Shown: positions 1 to 8,473, counted from the stretch's first letter. The stretch is DNA of 64,000 nt from Olsenella_K absiana (GCF_036408855.1 NZ_JAZGJQ010000003.1:1-64000); one strand, 5' to 3'. Made by a program: numbers and translations. The notes: generated by a model from the sequence alone, not told the origin.

Positions 1-90
1 TTTCCATGCGGTCGTCGTCCTTTCCTCGAACCTGACTTGTCGCGATTTCAGATTCTAGGACGGCGGCCGCTTCCTTTCAGCCCGCCTGGT

Positions 91-936
91 TTAGGCGCTT
101 ACACCAACTTTTACGACACGATCTACCGCGTCAGCCCGTTGGCCCGTATTGGGCGCAGTCGGCTGGCCGTCGCGCTCCTGTCCTCCGTGCAGGTGCTTCC
201 GCGAATAGAGGTCCTCGCGTGTGGGGAGCGGGATACGATTCCGCTCGCTCCCTTGAGAGTCGTCGCCCGTGCTGGGAAGCTCGTTCTTTCCTAGCCACAT
301 CATCCTGGCGACCAGGATGTCGGCGTCTGCGATGGGCTGTCTCAGGTCGGCGCTTTCACGTTGCTTGCGGACTTGGCTCGCATGCCGAAGGGCTATGTTC
401 GTCCTGCCTATCAGATAGGCCCAATCTTGAGAGTGCTCCTGCTTCGAGTAATCCGGCAGGACCTTTTGAAGCTCGTCAATGACGGCCTTGGCACTCTCGT
501 AGCAGCGGGTCGTGTATTTGAAGTGGAGGAGGAACCAGTACTCTATGCTCGGCGAGTCGAGCACGAGGTAAACATGGTCTCCCGCACGGTTGATGGCGTG
601 CGCTATGTTCTCAGGGCTTCCGTTCCCATGCTCGCTCTTGGTGTCGGAGACTGCCCATACCTCGTCGGGAACGCCGTTCTCGCCCGCCCTTCTCCCGCCT
701 CTGGCGGGACGCAGAAGCTCCCTTGCTTCCTTCACGAGCCCGTCGGCGTCGGAGTGGATGGCGCTCGAGATCGGCATCAGGGTGCGCGGGATGCCCAAGG
801 CATCCCGCAGCGCGCTCAGATACTCGACTTCGGTGACCGCGCCCTCCACGAGCACGACAATCGAGGGCCGGGGGTCCTTGGTCGGACGCTTGCGGTCATA
901 CCCGTGACGCCTACCCAATCGAATCGCCACCCCCAT
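91..936 (-). CDS. RloB-like protein (TOPRIM-like nuclease candidate), pair 1
   Basis: About 281 aa. The N-terminal motif VVLVEGAVTEVEYLSALR matches the conserved EGxxTExxYF block of the RloB family, which resembles TOPRIM motif 1. The second acidic motif reads AVSDTKSEHG, weaker than the DxDxF of typical members. It follows the RloA-like ATPase with overlapping ends (about 26 bp with the ATG at 936, chosen because MGVAIRLGRR resembles family starts; an in-frame start at 996 would overlap more). RloA/RloB genes are known as passengers of type I restriction loci and resemble ATPase-TOPRIM anti-phage pairs. A defence role is inference; the substrate is unknown. No GAGAAGGAC motif occurs in this pair. 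Confidence 0.72.
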   Translation of the reverse strand: MGVAIRLGRRHGYDRKRPTKDPRPSIVVLVEGAVTEVEYLSALRDALGIPRTLMPISSAIHSDADGLVKEARELLRPARGGRRAGENGVPDEVWAVSDTKSEHGNGSPENIAHAINRAGDHVYLVLDSPSIEYWFLLHFKYTTRCYESAKAVIDELQKVLPDYSKQEHSQDWAYLIGRTNIALRHASQVRKQRESADLRQPIADADILVARMMWLGKNELPSTGDDSQGSERNRIPLPTREDLYSRKHLHGGQERDGQPTAPNTGQRADAVDRVVKVGVSA

Positions 937-2257
937 GGGGCGTGGACGGGACACCGAAGTCCTCGGGAAGGACTGGCACGCCAGCATACCTGCCAAGGAG
1001 ATACCCCTGCGCGATGGGCTCGCCCTTGCGGGGTGAGTAGTCGGACAGCGGGTGCAGCACCGTCCCTCCGTCGGAGCCCTTGTCGGTCAGCCAGACCTGG
1101 TCTCGCTCCAGGGTGCTGTCTGACATGAGGTAGGGCTGGTGGGCGGTGAAGACGAGCTGCGCGGAACGGTCCCTCAGGTCGGGGCGCTCGAACATTTCCA
1201 CGATTTGCCGCGCGAGGATCGGGTGCATCGAGGCGTCTAACTCGTCGACGACGAGTGTCGCATCGTGCTCCAGCGCTTCCCCGATGAAGGAGCTCAACGA
1301 GAACACCTGCATGGTTCCAAGAGACTCGTTAGCGAGGTTTATTTCGCCCCCTCCCTCGATGCCCTCGTGGTCCAGCATGATGGTCTTCGTCACGTCCTCG
1401 CTGAGGTCTACGTCGTTCTCGCCTGCGTCACCACGAGAGATTTGACCCTCCTTCTTTCTCCGTACAATCCTCGCGGAACGGATGCCGACGTCCGAGTCTC
1501 TTATCATCTCTTGGATGAGCGCCCTCTGGTAGTCGCTTCCGATCGTGCCGTCGAGCACCTCGCCGGAGACCGGGAACTCCCTCCAGCGGTCTCGGACGTG
1601 ATCGAGGATGATGAGGCCGTTCTGGAAGAACTCTCCTGCCTTCGAGATTTCCTCGTACCCTCGGAGCCCTGGGTGGGCATAGAGGAAGGAGAGTAGCAGC
1701 ACGTTGGGGTTGAGCATGCTGGCAACCGTGTCGCTGACGGGCAGGTACGTCGATCCGCTCACCTCGGTCTGATTCTCGGGGCTAGTCGAGCGCCTGTACA
1801 AGATGCGCCTCTGGCCCTTGGGGAAGGAGCTGAGTTGCTCGAAGACGATTTTCTGCTCATCGTGGGAGAACTCGTATTCGTAGCGTGTCCCGCCCCAGAG
1901 GAAGGCGACGAAGTACTCTGTAGGGGATTGTTTGGATTCGGCGTCCAGGGCGAACGGGTCGTACGGTATGCGGTCGGCTGGTAGATAGGACGCAGAACCT
2001 TGGATGATTCGCTGCATCGCCGCCATGGCATGCACGACGTTTGATTTTCCGGAGCCATTGGCGCCGTAGATTGCGACAGCGCGAAGGTACTTCTTCTTCG
2101 ATAGGCCGGGCAGGGACTTGTCTATCGTCTGTCGGTCGCGATTCTTTTGGTCGTCCCTGCTCGCGTTCCTCCCGCCATAGTACTGGGACGCGACAAGGCT
2201 GAGCTCCTGCTCGGCTCGGATGGACCTGTAGTTCTTCACCGAAAAGAGGATGAGCAT
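911..2257 (-). CDS. RloA-like AAA15-family ATPase, pair 1
   Basis: 448 aa, cytoplasmic ABC/SMC-like ATPase. It begins MLILFSVKNYRSIR, the usual N-terminus of AAA15/OLD-like ATPases, followed by Walker A IYGANGSGKSN and, near the C-terminus, Walker B TLVVDELDASMHP. The start is fixed by AGAAGGAGA seven bases upstream of the ATG at 2257; the open frame extends 11 codons further without support. Translation runs into the RloB-like gene with overlapping ends, so the two are one operon. By analogy with RloAB, PARIS and OLD pairs the ATPase is likely the sensor or regulator of the partner nuclease. That role is inferred from family architecture, not shown by the sequence. Confidence 0.8.
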   Translation of the reverse strand: MLILFSVKNYRSIRAEQELSLVASQYYGGRNASRDDQKNRDRQTIDKSLPGLSKKKYLRAVAIYGANGSGKSNVVHAMAAMQRIIQGSASYLPADRIPYDPFALDAESKQSPTEYFVAFLWGGTRYEYEFSHDEQKIVFEQLSSFPKGQRRILYRRSTSPENQTEVSGSTYLPVSDTVASMLNPNVLLLSFLYAHPGLRGYEEISKAGEFFQNGLIILDHVRDRWREFPVSGEVLDGTIGSDYQRALIQEMIRDSDVGIRSARIVRRKKEGQISRGDAGENDVDLSEDVTKTIMLDHEGIEGGGEINLANESLGTMQVFSLSSFIGEALEHDATLVVDELDASMHPILARQIVEMFERPDLRDRSAQLVFTAHQPYLMSDSTLERDQVWLTDKGSDGGTVLHPLSDYSPRKGEPIAQGYLLGRYAGVPVLPEDFGVPSTPHGGGDSIG

Positions 2258-2298
2258 CCTGTCTCCTTCTAATGACTCAAAGCAGGTCATCGGAAGAT

Positions 2299-2304
2299 AT
2301 TATA
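2299..2304 (-). promoter_or_regulatory. -10 box of the RloAB-1 operon
   Basis: The minus strand reads TATAAT here, 42 bases before the ATG, in an AT-rich island (2290-2385) that contrasts with the GC-rich surroundings. No convincing -35 is seen at 17 bp. Confidence 0.5.
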
Positions 2305-2548
2305 GGAGATGCCTGTAAAGAAATACACCGAGTTTCGCGCATCTTCGGCGAAAAACGCATTAATTTATAGTGATTAGCAATGGCCCGACTCCGCTTGCAA
2401 TGCCTCCGCAGTGGGGTCGGTCACGTCTCCAAGGAATCGGGCGCAGCACCTCGACCGAGGTGCGCCGTGGTCACCCAAGCAGGTGGAGGACGGGCCCCGC
2501 GCGGGCGCCGGCGTCGCGGACATGCGGCGCGCCCGAGGCATCAGAGAG

Positions 2549-2578
2549 GGGGTGCCGGGCGCAGCGGCCCGGCACCCC
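2549..2578 (-). terminator. Hairpin downstream of nitroreductase
   Basis: Twelve-bp perfect stem GGGGTGCCGGGC / GCCCGGCACCCC with a six-base loop, 40 bp past the nitroreductase stop codon. There is no clear T-run. The rest of 2305-2617 holds nothing else I recognise. Confidence 0.5.
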
Positions 2579-2617
2579 TCGTGGCGACCCTCTCAGCGCT
2601 CGCCTCCCAGCGCGCCC

Positions 2618-3142
2618 CTACGCGACGACGTTCTGCGCGAAGCGGTGTCCGGCAGGGATCTCGCGCGGCGCGTAGCCCTCCTCGGTCTGCCCGAGGACGA
2701 TCGAGCCCAGGGGCGTGAAGCCCTCGGGCAGACCGAGCTCGGAGAGGAGCGCGGGGTCCTGCGCGAGCGCGCGGATGGCGCCGTAGATGTAGCAGCTGCC
2801 GAGGCCCTGGTCGACCGCGGCGAGCGACATGTTCTGGATGATGGCGGCGACGTTGGCGCTGGCCACGTTGCCCTCGTTGCTGCTCGAGACCACGACGAGC
2901 GTCGGCGCACCGTAGAGCGGGTGCAGCTCGGGGTTGCCGAAGAGGCGCGCGGCCGCGGCGTCGATCGCGTCGAGCAGGCTTTGCCTGGTCACGACGGTGA
3001 GGTGGATGCTGTCGTACTTGCCCATGCCGATGGGCGCCTCGTACGCGGCTGTGAGGACCGCTTCGAGCTGCTCGGGGGTCGCGGGCTCCCCGGTGTAGCT
3101 GCGGACCGACTTTCGCTGGTTGAGCGCGTCTTCGAGCTCCAT
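2618..3142 (-). CDS. Nitroreductase family protein
   Basis: 174 aa FMN-dependent nitroreductase-fold protein. RKSVRSYTGEPATPEQL near the N-terminus is the FMN-phosphate-binding signature of the family; the C-terminal half carries GLGSCYIYGAI and LGSIVLGQTEEGYAP, as in small NADH:FMN nitroreductases. The start at 3142 is chosen because AAGGAGGAGCC lies directly upstream; the frame is open 16 codons further. Substrate is unknown. It is transcribed divergently from the thiamine operon. A GTCCTTCTC motif (3177-3185) lies in its leader. Confidence 0.82.
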   Translation of the reverse strand: MELEDALNQRKSVRSYTGEPATPEQLEAVLTAAYEAPIGMGKYDSIHLTVVTRQSLLDAIDAAAARLFGNPELHPLYGAPTLVVVSSSNEGNVASANVAAIIQNMSLAAVDQGLGSCYIYGAIRALAQDPALLSELGLPEGFTPLGSIVLGQTEEGYAPREIPAGHRFAQNVVA

Positions 3143-3344
3143 GGCTCCTCCTTCTCGGCCGCGACGCTGCCGCCGCGTCCTTCTCGACATCGTCGTCCCT
3201 CTCGCCCGATTATGCGCCCTCGCGGCGGGTCCGGGGCGACTTTTTGGGGAGGGCCGTGGTGTTGAGGCGGCGGTCGATGCGCGGCCGCCGGCGGCACGTC
3301 CTTCTCGCCCGCTGGCGCAAGCCTCGCGCTATACTGGCCCGGAC

Positions 3345-3433
3345 AGAGGGGAGCTGGCGCACGCCGGCTGAGAGGGGGCCCACCGCGGCCCCGACCCGGG
3401 AACCTGACCTGGACAATGCCAGCGTAGGGAGAG
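3345..3433 (+). ncRNA. TPP riboswitch (THI element)
   Basis: Carries the hallmark thi-box segments in order: GGGGAGCTGGC, GGCTGAGAGGG, then ACCCGGGAACCTGACCTGG and AATGCCAGCGTAGGGAG, the conserved 3' half that closes P1. It ends about 50 bases before thiM. A likely -10, TATACT, lies at 3330-3335. It should repress thiM-thiED, and probably tenA, when thiamine pyrophosphate is plentiful. Confidence 0.95.
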
Positions 3434-3483
3434 TCTCCTCCGAGGCGTGCGCACGCAGCCAGGTCGCGTCTGGAGGAGGCAGC

Positions 3484-4377
3484 ATGCTAGGCTCGTGCCT
3501 GGACCGCGTGCGCGAGGCGTCGCCGCTGGTCCACTGCATCACCAACTACGTCACCGTGAACGACGTCGCCAACGCGATCCTCGCCGTGGGGGCGAGCCCC
3601 ATCATGTCGGACGAGCCCGAAGAGGTGGCCGACATTACCGCCATCTGCGACGCGCTCGACCTCAACATCGGCACGCTCAACCGGCTCACGATAGAGGGTA
3701 TGCGCCGTGCCGGCGCCCGCGCGCGCGAGCTCGGGCACGTGGTCCTTCTCGACCCGGTCGGCGCAGGCGCGAGTCCGCTGCGCACCAGGACCGCCCTCGA
3801 GCTGCTCGAGCTGGCGCGACCCGACGTCGTGCGCGGCAACGCGTCCGAGGTCCGCGCGCTCGCGCTCGGCACCACCTCGACCCACGGGGTCGATGCGGCG
3901 GCGGCCGACGCCGTGAGCGAGCAGAACCTCGACGCCATGGTCGAGTTCGCGAAGGGCTTCGCCGCGGACGTCCACGCGACCGTCGCGATAACGGGCGCGA
4001 TCGACCTGGTCGCCGACGCCGGGCGCTGCTTCGTGATCCGCAACGGGCGGCCGGAGATGAGCCGCATCACCGGGACGGGCTGCCAGCTCTCCGGCGTGAT
4101 CTGCGCCTTCGTCGCCGCCGCACGCGCGGCCGCCCCGGCGGCGGGCGACGTGCCTGCTGCGACCCCGGCCGCGGCCGCGACCCCGGCCCCGGCCGCGGGC
4201 GATACCACGGTCGCGGTCGCCGCGGCCGTGGCCTGCATGGGACTGGCCGGCGAGGTCGGCAGTGCGCACCTCGCGCCGCACGAGGGCAACGCGACCCTGC
4301 GCAACCGCATCATCGACGCGCTCTCGCACCTGGACGGCGCCGCCCTCGACGGGGGTGAGCGCTGTGAGCTTCGCTAG
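3484..4377 (+). CDS. thiM: Hydroxyethylthiazole kinase
   Basis: 297 aa. Phosphorylates 4-methyl-5-(2-hydroxyethyl)thiazole in thiamine salvage. The N-terminus SPLVHCITNYVTVNDVAN and GASPIMSDEPEEV are ThiM signatures; LLDPVGAGAS and ITGTGCQLSG are the ribokinase-like nucleotide and catalytic loops. GGAGG lies about 8 bases before the ATG at 3484. Unlike typical ThiM it has an Ala/Pro-rich insert (about residues 216-242, APAAGDVPAATPAAAATPAP) before the last helices, presumably a surface loop. First gene after the TPP riboswitch; its end overlaps the start of thiED. Confidence 0.95.
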   Translation: MLGSCLDRVREASPLVHCITNYVTVNDVANAILAVGASPIMSDEPEEVADITAICDALDLNIGTLNRLTIEGMRRAGARARELGHVVLLDPVGAGASPLRTRTALELLELARPDVVRGNASEVRALALGTTSTHGVDAAAADAVSEQNLDAMVEFAKGFAADVHATVAITGAIDLVADAGRCFVIRNGRPEMSRITGTGCQLSGVICAFVAAARAAAPAAGDVPAATPAAAATPAPAAGDTTVAVAAAVACMGLAGEVGSAHLAPHEGNATLRNRIIDALSHLDGAALDGGERCELR

Positions 4378-5962
4378 GGGAGCGGGCGAGAGGGACCCGC
4401 GCGCGGTCGCAGCGCCGGAGGCGGCCGGGGCGGCGGCCGGGGTGGCGGCCGCGCACCCGGACGGGCCTGCGGCCGCGCACCCGGCCGGGCCTGCGGCGTT
4501 CCGGCTCGCGGACGGCGGGCTCGACCCCAGGACCCTCGTGCTCTACGCGGTGACCGACCGCCGCTGGCTCGACGGGACCACGCTCGAGGAGGAGGTCGCA
4601 CGTGCCGTCGAGGGTGGCGCCACCATGGTGCAGCTGCGCGAGAAGGACCTCGGGCGCGACGAGCTGCTCGACGAGGCCGTGCGGCTCCGGGAGGTCTGCC
4701 ACGCTGTCGGCGTGCCCCTGATCGTGGACGACGACGTGGAGGTCGCCGTGGCAGCCGGCGCCGACGGCGTGCACGTCGGCCAGTCCGACATGGAGGCCGG
4801 TGCCGTACGCGCGCTGATCGGGCCAGACATGATCCTCGGCGTGTCCGCCCAGACGGTGGACGAGGCCCTTCTCGCCCAGGAGCGCGGGGCCGACTACCTC
4901 GGCGTGGGTGCAGTCTTCCCGACCGGTTCCAAGGACGACGCGCTCGACGTGGATCGCGAAACGCTGGCAGCGATCTGCGCAGCCGTCTCGATCCCCGTCG
5001 TGGCGATCGGCGGCATCGGCCGCGATAACGTGCGCGAGCTGGCCGGCACCGGAATCGTCGGCGTCGCCACCATCAGCGCGTTGTTCGCGCGGCCGGACGT
5101 GCGCCTCGCCGCGCACGACCTTCTCGTCCGCACGCGCCGCATGCTCGACGGCGTGCGCTGCGCGCTCACGATCGCCGGCTCGGACTCGAGCGGCGGTGCC
5201 GGCGTGCAGGCGGACCTCAAGACGATGCAGGCGAACGGCGTGTTCGGCACGAGCGCCATCACGGCCCTGACGGCGCAGAACACCCGCGGCGTCACCTCGA
5301 TCATGGACGTCACGCCGGAGTTCTTGGGCGAGCAGATCGACGCGGTCTTCTCTGACATCCGACCCGATGCGGTGAAGGTCGGCATGGTGTCGGCCACGCC
5401 GCTGATCCGCACAATCGCCGAGAGGATCGACCGCTGGCGTCCGGAGCACGTGGTCGTGGACCCCGTGATGGTCGCCACCTCGGGCGCGCGGCTCATCAGC
5501 GAGGACGCGGTGGGGACCCTTGTCGCGGAGCTGCTGCCGCGCGCGACCGTGATCACCCCCAACCGCCCCGAGGCCGAGGTGCTCTGGGGCCACGAGATCC
5601 AGACGGAGAAGGACATGGAGCTTGCGGCAGCCGAGGTCGGGCGGCGTCTGGGCTGCGCGGTACTGGTCAAGGGCGGCCACAGCCTGGCGGACGCCTCCGA
5701 CGTGCTGTGGCGAGACGGCGAGTGCCGCTGGTACCGCGGCCGCAGGGTCGAGAACCCCAACACGCACGGGACGGGCTGCACGCTGTCGAGCGCCATCGCG
5801 TCCAACCTGGCGAAGGGCTTCGGGCTCGACGAGTCTGTAATGAGGGCCAAGGACTACGTCTCCGGCGCGCTCGCGGCGATGCTCGACCTCGGCGCGGGCT
5901 CGGGTCCCATGGACCACGGGTTCGACCTGGCGAGCAGGTTCGTCGAGGGTCCGGGGGAGTAG
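4364..5962 (+). CDS. thiED: Bifunctional ThiE-ThiD: thiamine-phosphate synthase fused to HMP(-P) kinase
   Basis: 532 aa. After an Ala/Gly/Pro-rich tail of about 45 residues, the ThiE domain spans roughly residues 50-265 (YAVTDRRWL, TMVQLREKDLGRDEL, GADGVHVGQSDME, VVAIGGIGRDNV). The ThiD domain spans roughly 268-532 (ALTIAGSDSSGGAGVQADLK, VVDPVMVATSG, HGTGCTLSSAIASN). It phosphorylates HMP-P and joins HMP-PP with thiazole phosphate to make thiamine phosphate. GTG at 4364 is preferred because GGGGGTGAG lies five bases upstream; GTG at 4355 is an alternative. It overlaps thiM by 14 bases, implying coupled translation. Confidence 0.94.
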   Translation: MSFARGAGERDPRAVAAPEAAGAAAGVAAAHPDGPAAAHPAGPAAFRLADGGLDPRTLVLYAVTDRRWLDGTTLEEEVARAVEGGATMVQLREKDLGRDELLDEAVRLREVCHAVGVPLIVDDDVEVAVAAGADGVHVGQSDMEAGAVRALIGPDMILGVSAQTVDEALLAQERGADYLGVGAVFPTGSKDDALDVDRETLAAICAAVSIPVVAIGGIGRDNVRELAGTGIVGVATISALFARPDVRLAAHDLLVRTRRMLDGVRCALTIAGSDSSGGAGVQADLKTMQANGVFGTSAITALTAQNTRGVTSIMDVTPEFLGEQIDAVFSDIRPDAVKVGMVSATPLIRTIAERIDRWRPEHVVVDPVMVATSGARLISEDAVGTLVAELLPRATVITPNRPEAEVLWGHEIQTEKDMELAAAEVGRRLGCAVLVKGGHSLADASDVLWRDGECRWYRGRRVENPNTHGTGCTLSSAIASNLAKGFGLDESVMRAKDYVSGALAAMLDLGAGSGPMDHGFDLASRFVEGPGE

Positions 5963-5984
5963 CGGGTGCGCGGGCTTCTCGCAC

Positions 5985-6115
5985 GGTGCTGGCGAGCGGC
6001 TGGTGTGGCGCCGGCACGGGGCTGGCACGGGGCTGACGCGCAGCCGGCGCGCGGCTGGCGCGCGGCTGGCGCGCGGCTGGTGTGGCGCTGGCACGGGGCT
6101 GGCGTGAATCTGACA
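5985..6115 (+). repeat. GC-rich minisatellite downstream of thiED
   Basis: About ten imperfect 10-12-base units of the type GGCTGGCGCGC / GGCTGGCACGG fill the gap between thiED and tenA. No hairpin with a T-tail is seen, so read-through into tenA is possible. Confidence 0.7.
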
Positions 6116-6139
6116 CGGGACTGAAGGAAGGAAGCAGGT

Positions 6140-6865
6140 ATGGACATGCAGGAAACCGCAGGTAAGGCTATCGACGCAGACACGATGCCCGTCTCCGGCA
6201 AGCCGGGCGGGAGGACCTCGGAGAGGATCTTCCGCTCCGCGCTGCCCATCTGGGAGCGCTGCTACCAGCACCCCTTCGTGCAGGGGCTCGGCGACGGCTC
6301 GCTCTCGCACGACCGCTTCGCGCACTTCATGGTGCAGGATCACAAGTACCTCTCCATGTACGCGCGCGTCTTCGCGCTGGGCGTCGTGAAGAGCGAGTGC
6401 GACCGAGACGCGCGCGAGTTCGCGAGCTTCATCACGTCGACGTTCCAGGCCGAGCAGAGCCTGCACGACGAGTACCTGGGCCAGCTCGGCATTTCTCCCG
6501 AGGAGGTCGAGCGGACGCCGATGTCGCTCGCGAACAACGCCTATACCAGCTACATGATGAACGTCGCCCTGCGCGAGGGTCCGGCGGAGATCATGGCGGC
6601 CGTGACGGCGTGCTCGTGGAGCTACAAGTACATCGGCGACAAGCTCGAGGCGCGCGAGAACGCCACGTCCGACGAGTTCTACGCCAAGTGGCGCCACACC
6701 TACTCGAGCGAGTGGTACCGCGCGTCCAACGACCACGACATCGAGATGCTCGACCGGCTCTCCGCGGACTACACGCCCGAGAGGGTCGCGCGACTCGAGA
6801 GGATTGTGCTCGACTGCAGCGAGTTCGAGTACAGGTTCTGGGACATGTGCTGGAACAAGGAGTAG
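6140..6865 (+). CDS. tenA: TenA/thiaminase II family protein
   Basis: 241 aa. TenA enzymes hydrolyse thiamine breakdown products such as aminomethyl-HMP, salvaging HMP. Evidence: HPFVQGLGDGSLSHDRFAHF at the N-terminus, LANNAYTSYMM, and the catalytic cysteine in AAVTACSWSYKYIG. GGAAGGAAG lies before the ATG at 6140. It is third in the thiamine salvage cluster, 177 bp after thiED, so it may share the riboswitch transcript. The first 25 residues are an extension ahead of the family domain. A GAGAAGGAC motif follows the stop codon by two bases. Confidence 0.92.
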   Translation: MDMQETAGKAIDADTMPVSGKPGGRTSERIFRSALPIWERCYQHPFVQGLGDGSLSHDRFAHFMVQDHKYLSMYARVFALGVVKSECDRDAREFASFITSTFQAEQSLHDEYLGQLGISPEEVERTPMSLANNAYTSYMMNVALREGPAEIMAAVTACSWSYKYIGDKLEARENATSDEFYAKWRHTYSSEWYRASNDHDIEMLDRLSADYTPERVARLERIVLDCSEFEYRFWDMCWNKE

Positions 6866-6902
6866 GGGAGAAGGACGGTTTCGTGACGATTGCCTGCCGC
6901 GG

Positions 6903-6952
6903 TTGACTCCCTTGCGCCCCGCACCCAATATGAACGTCGTTCACATTGGGTG
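6903..6952 (+). promoter_or_regulatory. Promoter overlapped by a 31-bp TetR-type operator
   Basis: TTGACT (6903-6908) and CAATAT (6926-6931) are 17 bp apart. The -10 lies inside a palindrome at 6922-6952 (arms CACCCAATaTGAACG and CGTTCAcATTGGGTG, 14 of 15 pairs matching around a central T). The core TGAACGTCGTTCA is typical of TetR operators, and the second gene of the transcript encodes a TetR protein, so autoregulation is the natural reading. Confidence 0.85.
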
Positions 6953-6998
6953 CCGGGACGGCGGAGGGCCGCCCCGCAGGGAGAGAGAGGGGGCGGCC

Positions 6999-7781
6999 AT
7001 GTTCCAGGCTGCCACGAAGATCGACGCTACTTCCCAGGCTGCTGAGCCTGCAACATCCGCCGTGTCCGAGACGCCTGCCGAGCCCGCGCCTGCCGCGCCC
7101 GCGCGCGACCCCATGCCCCGCGGCATGCGGATCGGCGAGAGTGTCTTCGACATCGCCTACCTGCTGTACGACCTCGTCGCTGGCATCACGTTCTTCTCGC
7201 TCGCCGCCGGCCGGACCGTGTTCGTGCTCTACGGCCTGCTGGCGCTCGTGCTGGGGGCGGGCGACGCGTTCCACCTGGTGCCGCGCGTGCAGATGCACCT
7301 GTTCGGTGTGCGCGACGACACCCAGGCCCGCCTCGGGCGCGGCACGCAGGTCGCCTCGGTCACGATGACCGTGTTCTACGTGCTCCTCTACCTCATCTGG
7401 CTGCAGCTCTTCCCCGGCGTCGGGGCGCCCGCCGCGATCGGCGCGCTCATCGTCGCGTCGGCGGCCGTGCGCATCGTGGTCTGTCTGCTCCCGCAGAACG
7501 ACTGGACCTCGGGTCGCGAGAACCTGCGCTGGTCGCTCCTGCGAAACGTGCCGTTTGTCGTCACGGGAGCGCTGGTAATCGCACTGTTCGCGATCTCCGG
7601 CGACGCCGGTGGCCTGCGCATGTGGCGCATGTGCATCGCCATCGCGCTGAGCTTCGGCTTCTACCTGCCTGTCACCTTCCTTGCCAAGCGCCGTCCCGCC
7701 GTCGGCGCGCTCATGCTGCCCAAGACCCTGACCTACATGTGGATGATCGCCATGGGCCTGCAGCTGCTGCCCGTCCTGTAG
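6999..7781 (+). CDS. Multi-pass membrane protein of unknown function
   Basis: 260 aa. After an Ala/Pro/Glu-rich N-terminus (about 45 residues) come six to seven hydrophobic helices, including FDIAYLLYDLVAGITFFSLA, FVLYGLLALVLGAGDAFHL, MTVFYVLLYLIWLQLF and FVVTGALVIALFAI, ending TYMWMIAMGLQLLPVL. I do not recognise the family. GAGAGAGAGGGGG precedes the ATG at 6999. It is the first gene of a two-gene operon with a TetR regulator 9 bp downstream and a strong palindromic operator upstream, an arrangement common for effector efflux or stress membrane proteins; no transporter motif is visible. Confidence 0.75.
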   Translation: MFQAATKIDATSQAAEPATSAVSETPAEPAPAAPARDPMPRGMRIGESVFDIAYLLYDLVAGITFFSLAAGRTVFVLYGLLALVLGAGDAFHLVPRVQMHLFGVRDDTQARLGRGTQVASVTMTVFYVLLYLIWLQLFPGVGAPAAIGALIVASAAVRIVVCLLPQNDWTSGRENLRWSLLRNVPFVVTGALVIALFAISGDAGGLRMWRMCIAIALSFGFYLPVTFLAKRRPAVGALMLPKTLTYMWMIAMGLQLLPVL

Positions 7782-7789
7782 GGGCTGGC

Positions 7790-8473
7790 GTGAAGCCTCA
7801 GGCGACCTCGCGGGAGGACATCCTGGCGGCGTGCCGGCGGCTCGTGCGCGAGGGCGGGCTCGAGGGCGTCAGCGTGCGTGCCGTCGCGACGGCGGCGGGC
7901 GTGGCCCCGGGCACCCTCTACCACTACTTCCCGGACAAGCGCGCCCTGCTCACGGCGGTCACGGCCGACGTCTGGCGCGAGGTGTTCGACCTCGACGCGC
8001 TGCCCGCCGCGAGCGAAGCGACGGCCGCCGCGGGCGACACGCCGGCCGCCGTGGGCGAAGAGCTGGCCGCGGGCGACGCGCTGCCCGCCGCGGGCGAAGC
8101 GCCGGCCGTCGCGGGCGAGAAGGACGTCGGTTTTCCCGGCTACGTGCGCGCGCTCTTCTCGGGCGCGCGGTTGCGGCTCGCCGCCTATCCCGGCTTCGCG
8201 CAGGAGCACGGCCTCGACCTCGTCGCCCAGGCGGGGCACGCGGAGGATGGGAGGTGCCGCATGGACGCCTTCCTGGCACGGGTCGAGCGGGCGCTCCTGG
8301 CCGCCCTCGCACGCGACGGGCGCGTGTCTGGCCGGGCGTTCGCGGACGGGCTCACCCCCGAGGCGCTCGCCCGCGTCGTGATGCGCGACCTTCTCGCCCT
8401 GCTCGTGCTAGGGAGCGAGGACTGCGACGACCTTGTCGCCCTGCTGCGCTCGGTGCTGTACCGGGAGTCGTAG
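7790..8473 (+). CDS. TetR family transcriptional regulator with Ala-rich linker
   Basis: 227 aa. The N-terminal HTH is clear: REDILAACRRLVREGGLEG, then VRAVATAAGVAPGTLYHYF and DKRALLTAVTADVW. Between the DNA-binding domain and the ligand-binding domain sits a linker of about 40 residues made of repeated AAxGD/AAAGE units ending in AGEKDVGFPG, encoded by GC-rich repeats and containing a GAGAAGGAC motif; this is unusual for TetR proteins. GTG start at 7790, 9 bp after the membrane protein. Expected to bind the palindrome at 6922-6952. Confidence 0.88.
   Translation: MKPQATSREDILAACRRLVREGGLEGVSVRAVATAAGVAPGTLYHYFPDKRALLTAVTADVWREVFDLDALPAASEATAAAGDTPAAVGEELAAGDALPAAGEAPAVAGEKDVGFPGYVRALFSGARLRLAAYPGFAQEHGLDLVAQAGHAEDGRCRMDAFLARVERALLAALARDGRVSGRAFADGLTPEALARVVMRDLLALLVLGSEDCDDLVALLRSVLYRES

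Noticed and set aside
6868..6876. GAGAAGGAC as a Shine-Dalgarno-like sequence
   Set aside because: It lacks the GGAGG core, mostly does not precede start codons, and many copies follow stop codons or lie inside genes in either orientation.
4310..6928. 872-codon open frame opposite the thiamine genes
   Set aside because: Arg/His/Ala/Val-rich shadow produced by GC-rich codons of thiED and tenA on the other strand; no domain, start or ribosome binding site.
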